This document shows, in pieces, positions 6,309-9,754 of a stretch of 9,754 nucleotides of DNA; position 1 is the first letter of the stretch, and each line of letters starts with the position of its first letter. Source of the DNA: Lachnospiraceae bacterium. Its GTDB lineage: Bacteria; Bacillota; Clostridia; Lachnospirales; Lachnospiraceae. The DNA lies in contig CAAGFP010000093.1 in the NCBI GenBank assembly GCA_900769175.1, forward strand, positions 1-9,754, given 5' to 3'. Under the pieces are notes generated by a model. The model saw nothing but the letters and a program-made list of their open reading frames with translations, had not been told where the DNA came from and ran no database searches. A program made the position numbers and the translations under genes.

Positions 6309-6439
6309 CTATCATAGGAAATTCTACCGAATTTCCTATGATAGAAAAACGCTCCGCTAAGGATGCGCACTCGCACGTAATGTAAATAGTTGCTAGCACA
6401 ACACGCGCTCGGCGCGAAGAATCTCGCAAGCGAGATTCT
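6304..6439. repeat. Palindromic intergenic repeat element, copy B
   Basis: This is the most complete copy. Hairpin 1 has perfect 21-bp arms at 6304-6324 and 6329-6349 around the loop TACC. It is followed by the core CGCTCCGCTAAGGATGCGC (6350-6368), hairpin 2 CGCGC-TCG-GCGCG (6404-6416) and hairpin 3 AGAATCTCGC-AA-GCGAGATTCT (6418-6439). Local G+C is much higher than in the AT-rich surroundings. It sits between the convergent xerD and hisJ. I see no protein-coding frame that would explain it. Confidence 0.85.
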
Positions 6440-6440
6440 A

Positions 6441-6498
6441 TATATTATAGGAAATTCCACCGAATTAGAAAAACGCTCCGCTCAGGATGCGCACTCGC
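6441..6498. repeat. Palindromic intergenic repeat element, truncated copy C
   Basis: ATAGGAAATTC (6447-6457) and the core (6466-6498) match copy B almost base for base, but nine bases of the right arm of hairpin 1 are missing after GAATT, so the hairpin cannot form fully. Identity with B stops at 6498, within the hisJ stop codon. Hairpins 2 and 3 are absent. It lies directly after copy B. Confidence 0.8.
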
Positions 6499-7313
6499 TA
6501 GAGCGGGAGAAAGGTTGGTTTTCTTTTTTGAAAAATCGTATAATAATGAAAACCGGCTTCTTTTAATACATCTTCACAATGTTTAAATTCCCATGCTAAA
6601 TGTTCCGGTTTATGTGCGTCACTTCCGACGGTGATGATTTCACCGCCTAATTCTTTATATAAACGCAGAACTTCAAACGAAGGATTTGTTCGTTTCAAAA
6701 CAGTTCGCATGCCTCCTGAATTGATTTCAATTCCTTTATCCATGGAAATTAATGATTTCAGGATTTCTTCAAGTAAATCTTCATAATCTGTGTGCGAATA
6801 TTCGTTTGCTATTCCGGATACATAGCGAAGAACATAATCCATATGACCGTAAACATTGAACTGCTCGAAGACCTCTATGTTTTTCAGTATGCCTTCAAAA
6901 TAGGAACGAACCGCTTCTTTTACTGTTCTGTTTTCAAAAAATACAGGGTAGTAGGGATCGATACGGTCACATACGTGTGAAGAAGCAATGATGAAATCAA
7001 ACGGATATCTGTTTGCATATTCATTGAGATATTCACCGATATGAGGCTGGACGCCAATTTCTATTCCATGGAGAATCTTAATTTGAGCACGATATTTCGA
7101 TTGATAGTAATCGGCTTTTTCTAAATACTTTTCTGTTTCTAAATCAAACATTCCAATTTCTTCCGGCTTAATATAAGGGAAGTCATAATCAAAATGTTCC
7201 GTAAAACATATATATTTAAGTCCAAGGTCAACTGCTTTCCGAATAATTTCTTCCATGGGAGACTTGGAATCTCCTGAAAAACTGCTGTGTACATGGTAAT
7301 CTGCCTGTATCAT
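6498..7313 (-). CDS. hisJ: PHP-family histidinol-phosphatase (HisJ-like)
   Basis: HisJ enzymes dephosphorylate histidinol phosphate in histidine synthesis, using a metal cluster held by a PHP fold. The 271-residue protein shows the PHP motifs in order: DYHVHSSFSGD (H7, H9), FTEHFD (H40), GIEIG (E85), SSHV (H113), GHMDY (H157) and GSDAH (D232, H234). Length agrees with the family. A clear AAAGAGG lies just upstream on this strand. No other histidine genes are in the window, so the exact substrate is inferred from family only; a different phosphoesterase activity is possible. The last residues (LPL) and the stop abut repeat copy C, so the C-terminus may have been reset by that insertion. Its start codon overlaps the stop of the small ORF upstream (ATGA). 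Confidence 0.85.
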   Translation of the reverse strand: MIQADYHVHSSFSGDSKSPMEEIIRKAVDLGLKYICFTEHFDYDFPYIKPEEIGMFDLETEKYLEKADYYQSKYRAQIKILHGIEIGVQPHIGEYLNEYANRYPFDFIIASSHVCDRIDPYYPVFFENRTVKEAVRSYFEGILKNIEVFEQFNVYGHMDYVLRYVSGIANEYSHTDYEDLLEEILKSLISMDKGIEINSGGMRTVLKRTNPSFEVLRLYKELGGEIITVGSDAHKPEHLAWEFKHCEDVLKEAGFHYYTIFQKRKPTFLPL

Positions 7314-7516
7314 GTTTCGCCTCTTTGTTTTCTTTGTATTCTAATAATCTGACCCAATATTCGCATATTATGAAGAGAATTGTCAAGAAAGATTCTCACA
7401 TGAAAAACTTTTGCATATTTTTTAAAATGTGCCAAAACTGTGATGGCGTAAATCATTATGATGAATACTAAGGCAAAAACGGCGATGTGAATCATTATAA
7501 TGAATATTTTGTGCAA
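7310..7516 (-). CDS. Possible small membrane protein coupled to hisJ
   Basis: This 68-codon frame ends in a TGA that overlaps the hisJ ATG (ATGA), a classic sign of translational coupling. The N-terminal 28 residues are strongly hydrophobic, then the protein is basic (HFKKYAK, QRKQRG), predicting one membrane helix with the C-terminus inside. The hydrophobic part is an internal duplication: FIIMI occurs at residues 5-9 and 18-22, from an imperfect repeat of about 39 nt (near 7451-7480 and 7490-7520). The start would be TTG 7514-7516, with no ribosome binding site; ATG codons 8 and 21 are no better. I do not recognise the family. The overlap favours a real gene; the missing start signals and low complexity argue against it. 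Confidence 0.35.
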   Translation of the reverse strand: MHKIFIIMIHIAVFALVFIIMIYAITVLAHFKKYAKVFHVRIFLDNSLHNMRILGQIIRIQRKQRGET

Positions 7517-7570
7517 AACGGAACATTATTTTATATAAAATGAACAAAAAGAACATCAGACTGAATAAAT

Positions 7571-7699
7571 AAGAGTAAAAACAGATAATAATATAAAATA
7601 AAAAACTGAAAACTGATAATTATATGAGATTAAAAGAGTAAAAACTGATGATAATACGAAATAAACAAAGAGTGAAAACAGTTATTTATATTAAATATA
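7571..7699. repeat. Four imperfect ~32-bp tandem repeats upstream of gap
   Basis: Units start at 7571, 7602, 7634 and 7668 (lengths 31, 32, 34 and about 32). Each reads roughly AAGAGTAAAAACWGATAAT followed by an AT-rich tail ending near AAATAA. The conserved G of the CWG core falls at 7584, 7615, 7647 and 7681. The second unit is the most divergent at its left end. A spacing near three helical turns with A-runs in each unit could bend the DNA. All frames are interrupted by stops, so it is not coding. Confidence 0.7.
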
Positions 7700-7730
7700 T
7701 GTAAATAAATTATGAAAATGCAAAAATAAC

Positions 7731-7759
7731 TTGAATTTTTTCGTTCCATTAGGTAAAAT
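7731..7759 (+). promoter_or_regulatory. gap promoter (SigA type)
   Basis: TTGAAT (7731-7736), a 17-bp spacer and TAAAAT (7754-7759) form a good promoter with a leader of about 65 nt. A second perfect TTGACA lies at 7777-7782, but the hexamer 17-18 bp downstream (CATTTT or ATTTTA) is a poor -10, so I regard the upstream pair as the main promoter. Confidence 0.6.
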
Positions 7760-7777
7760 ATGAATGCTGATAAAATT

Positions 7778-7801
7778 TGACAATCATGTAAATGATTTTC
7801 A
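7778..7801. promoter_or_regulatory. Interrupted inverted repeat before gap
   Basis: TGAcAATCAT (7778-7787) and ATGATTtTCA (7792-7801) are complementary except for one position, with a 4-bp centre. It lies in the gap leader between the promoter and the ribosome binding site, so it could be an operator or a leader hairpin. The following TTTAACAA resembles half of a Rex site only. Confidence 0.35.
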
Positions 7802-7833
7802 TTTTAACAATATTTTTTAGGAGGATTTAAAAA

Positions 7834-8835
7834 ATGGCAGTAAAAGTAGCAATTAATGGTTTTGGACGTATCGGCCGTCTTGCTTTCAGACAGATGTTCG
7901 GAGCAGAAGGATACGAAGTAGTAGCAATCAACGATTTAACATCTCCTAAGATGTTAGCTCATCTCTTGAAGTATGATTCTTCTCAGGGACCTTACGCAAA
8001 GAAAGATACCGTTGTAGCCGGAGAAGATTCTATCACAGTTGATGGAAAGACTCTTAAGATTTACAAAGAAGCTGATGCTAATAACTGTCCTTGGGGCGAA
8101 CTTGGAGTAGACGTAGTTCTTGAATGTTCCGGATTCTACACCTCCAAAGAAAAAGCTCAGGCTCATATCAATGCCGGAGCAAAGAAGGTTGTTATTTCTG
8201 CACCTGCTGGAAATGACCTTCCTACCATCGTTTACAATGTAAACCATGAGAAATTAACAGCAGCTGACACCATCATTTCTGCAGCTTCCTGTACAACAAA
8301 CTGCTTAGCACCTATGGCTAAGGCACTTAACGATTTAGCTGGTATCAAGTCCGGTATCATGAGCACAATTCATGCATACACCGGAGATCAGATGATTCTT
8401 GACGGACCTCAGAGAAAGGGTGACTTAAGAAGATCCCGTGCAGGTGCTGTTAACATCGTTCCTAACTCAACCGGTGCAGCAAAAGCTATCGGTCTTGTTA
8501 TTCCTGAATTAAACGGAAAGTTAATCGGATCCGCACAGCGTGTTCCTACCCCTACCGGTTCTACAACAATTCTTGTTGCAACTGTTGAGAAGTCTGTAAC
8601 CAAGGAAGAAATCAACGCAGCTATGAAAGCAGCAGCAAATGAATCCTTCGGATACAATGATGAAGAAATCGTATCTTCTGATATCGTAGGAATGACCTAT
8701 GGTTCATTATTCGATGCTACCCAGACTATGGTTGGCAAAGATAACCTTGTACAGGTTGTTTCATGGTATGACAACGAAAACAGCTACACCAGCCAGATGG
8801 TTAGAACCATTAAGTACTTTGCTGAATTAGCTTAA
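7834..8835 (+). CDS. gap: Glyceraldehyde-3-phosphate dehydrogenase
   Basis: The enzyme oxidises glyceraldehyde 3-phosphate to 1,3-bisphosphoglycerate with NAD and phosphate, in the cytoplasm. The 333-residue protein has the N-terminal Rossmann motif INGFGRIGR (7-15), the NAD-preferring D34 (AINDL), the catalytic cysteine in ASCTTNCLAP (C153) and catalytic H180 (STIHAYTGDQ). The sugar-binding loop with RRSRAGAVNIVP and the C-terminal VVSWYDNENSYTSQMV are intact. Length is standard. The AGGAGG at 7819-7824 is ideally spaced. Codon choice is strongly biased (many TCC, ACC, CTT and GTT codons), unlike the neighbours and in line with high expression. pgk follows after an intrinsic terminator, as in many Clostridia where gap and pgk are adjacent. 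Confidence 0.99.
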   Translation: MAVKVAINGFGRIGRLAFRQMFGAEGYEVVAINDLTSPKMLAHLLKYDSSQGPYAKKDTVVAGEDSITVDGKTLKIYKEADANNCPWGELGVDVVLECSGFYTSKEKAQAHINAGAKKVVISAPAGNDLPTIVYNVNHEKLTAADTIISAASCTTNCLAPMAKALNDLAGIKSGIMSTIHAYTGDQMILDGPQRKGDLRRSRAGAVNIVPNSTGAAKAIGLVIPELNGKLIGSAQRVPTPTGSTTILVATVEKSVTKEEINAAMKAAANESFGYNDEEIVSSDIVGMTYGSLFDATQTMVGKDNLVQVVSWYDNENSYTSQMVRTIKYFAELA

Positions 8836-8868
8836 TTTCAGATATTTGTATAAGATACTTGACTTAAG

Positions 8869-8900
8869 AAGGTCCGGTCCCTGAAAGGACCGGACCTTTT
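8869..8900 (+). terminator. Intrinsic terminator between gap and pgk
   Basis: AAGGTCCGGTCC (8869-8880) and GGACCGGACCTT (8887-8898) form a perfect 12-bp GC-rich stem with loop CTGAAA and a short T-run (8897-8900). The T-run is only four long, so partial readthrough into pgk is plausible. Confidence 0.9.
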
Positions 8901-8963
8901 ATCATTTCGTTTCTATGCGAATCAGTATAAAGATGTGTGAATAATTATAAGGAGGACATTACA

Positions 8964-9754
8964 ATGTCATTAAACAAAAAATCTGTTGATGATATCAACG
9001 TAAAGGGAAAACGTGTTCTTGTAAGATGCGATTTCAATGTACCATTAAAGAATGGTGAAATTACCGATGAAACCCGTATCAATGCTGCACTTCCTACCAT
9101 TAAGAAATTAATCGCAGATGGCGGAAAGGTAATTCTTTGCTCTCATCTTGGTAAAGTAAAGAATGGACCGAATGAAGGAGAATCTTTAGCTCCCGTTGCT
9201 AAGAGACTTTCTGAGAAATTAGGAAAAGACGTTGTTTTCGTTGCTGATTACAATGTAACCGGTGAAGCAGCTACTGCAGCTGTTGCAGCTATGAACGAAG
9301 GAGATGTTGTTTTACTTCAGAATACACGTTTCCGCGGAAAAGAAGAAACCAAACCTCAGGATGCTGGAGAAGCTTTTGCAAAAGAACTTTCCGAACTTGC
9401 TGATGATTATGTATGTGATGCATTTGGTTCTGCGCACAGAGCACATGCTTCTGTAGCGGTTGTTACCAAGTACATTTCTGAAAAAGGTGGAAACAATGCA
9501 GTTGGTTACTTAATGCAGAAGGAAATTGATTTCCTTGGAAATGCAGTAGAGAATCCCGTAAGACCTTTCGTTGCAATCCTTGGCGGTGCTAAAGTTGCTG
9601 ATAAACTGAATGTTATCTCTAACCTTCTTGAGAAGTGCGATACCCTCATTATTGGTGGTGGTATGGCATATACCTTCTTAAAAGCAAAAGGATATGAAGT
9701 TGGTACTTCTTTAGTAGATGATGAAAAGATTGACTATTGTAAGCAGATGATGGA
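8964..9754 (+). CDS. pgk: Phosphoglycerate kinase (3' end beyond window)
   Basis: The kinase transfers the acyl phosphate of 1,3-bisphosphoglycerate to ADP, giving ATP and 3-phosphoglycerate. About 263 of the usual ~395-400 residues are present, cut by the window edge and not by a mutation. Visible motifs are VRCDFNVPL (substrate-binding, near residue 20), the SHLGK loop, LLQNTRF, FGSAHRAHAS, ILGGAKVADKL and IIGGGMAYTFLKA at the start of the nucleotide-binding domain. ATG 8964 has an AAGGAGGA at 8949-8956. Codon bias matches gap. No convincing promoter is visible after the upstream terminator: TATAAA (8926-8931) lacks a -35. Expression may depend on readthrough from gap. Confidence 0.98.
   Translation, partial: MSLNKKSVDDINVKGKRVLVRCDFNVPLKNGEITDETRINAALPTIKKLIADGGKVILCSHLGKVKNGPNEGESLAPVAKRLSEKLGKDVVFVADYNVTGEAATAAVAAMNEGDVVLLQNTRFRGKEETKPQDAGEAFAKELSELADDYVCDAFGSAHRAHASVAVVTKYISEKGGNNAVGYLMQKEIDFLGNAVENPVRPFVAILGGAKVADKLNVISNLLEKCDTLIIGGGMAYTFLKAKGYEVGTSLVDDEKIDYCKQMM

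Larger units (their letters stand above)
7517..7833. other. Gene-free AT-rich region between hisJ and gap
   Basis: No plausible gene lies in these 317 bases. They hold, in order, a perfect 14-bp palindrome ATTTTATATAAAAT (7528-7541) that may carry the -10 for the reverse-strand hisJ unit, an imperfect ~32-bp repeat array (7571-7699), the gap promoter (7731-7759), an interrupted inverted repeat (7778-7801) and the gap ribosome binding site. Confidence 0.7.

Noticed and set aside
6067..6429. Reverse-strand frame of 120 codons over the xerD end and repeat B
   Set aside because: Runs antisense through the xerD catalytic region, a terminator and a palindromic repeat; no domain is recognisable.
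6304..6498. Insertion sequence with a transposase
   Set aside because: No transposase frame lies in or beside the elements; if mobile they would have to be non-autonomous.
7571..7699. CRISPR array
   Set aside because: The ~32-bp units are contiguous and imperfect, with no unique spacers and no cas genes.
7778..7801. Fur box before gap
   Set aside because: The inverted repeat has a 10-4-10 layout, not the 7-1-7 or 9-1-9 layout of Fur-family sites.

Overview
The window is AT-rich chromosomal DNA of an endospore-forming Firmicute. The gene order rny - nudF - spoIIM - xerD, the recA-recX pair and the strong AGGAGG ribosome binding sites point to class Clostridia. Lachnospiraceae is my best guess, but I cannot name the genus. 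All main genes look intact except pgk, which runs off the right edge. This is mostly ordinary core genome. The unusual material is in the gaps and at the gene ends.

Layout: (1) 1-2050, an SOS unit. recA sits behind a near-consensus promoter with two LexA boxes, and recX follows with no terminator between them. (2) 1948-3682, rny (RNase Y) with its own promoter and a strong terminator. (3) 3679-3800, a palindromic repeat element (copy A). (4) 3851-6308, nudF (Nudix hydrolase), a divergent spoIIM and xerD, then a terminator. (5) 6304-6498, two more copies (B and C) of the same repeat family, between the convergent xerD and hisJ. (6) 6498-7516, reverse strand: hisJ, preceded by a small possible membrane protein whose stop overlaps the hisJ start. 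(7) 7517-7833, a gene-free AT-rich region with an imperfect ~32-bp repeat array and the gap promoter. (8) 7834-9754, glycolytic gap and the start of pgk, separated by a 12-bp-stem terminator.

The genes cover DNA repair and its control (recA, recX), RNA decay (rny), nucleotide-sugar housecleaning (nudF), engulfment during sporulation (spoIIM), chromosome dimer resolution (xerD), a PHP phosphatase (hisJ-like) and lower glycolysis (gap, pgk). They are not one pathway.

The most interesting signal is the repeat family A/B/C. Copies A and B share two hairpins in which four base pairs differ by compensated changes on both arms, and in both copies the element starts inside the T-run of a terminator. 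A second theme is short tandem duplication at gene edges: 28 bp over the recX stop, 22 bp over the nudF stop, about 39 bp inside the small ORF before hisJ and about 32 bp upstream of gap. I saw no defence system, prophage, CRISPR array, tRNA or rRNA.
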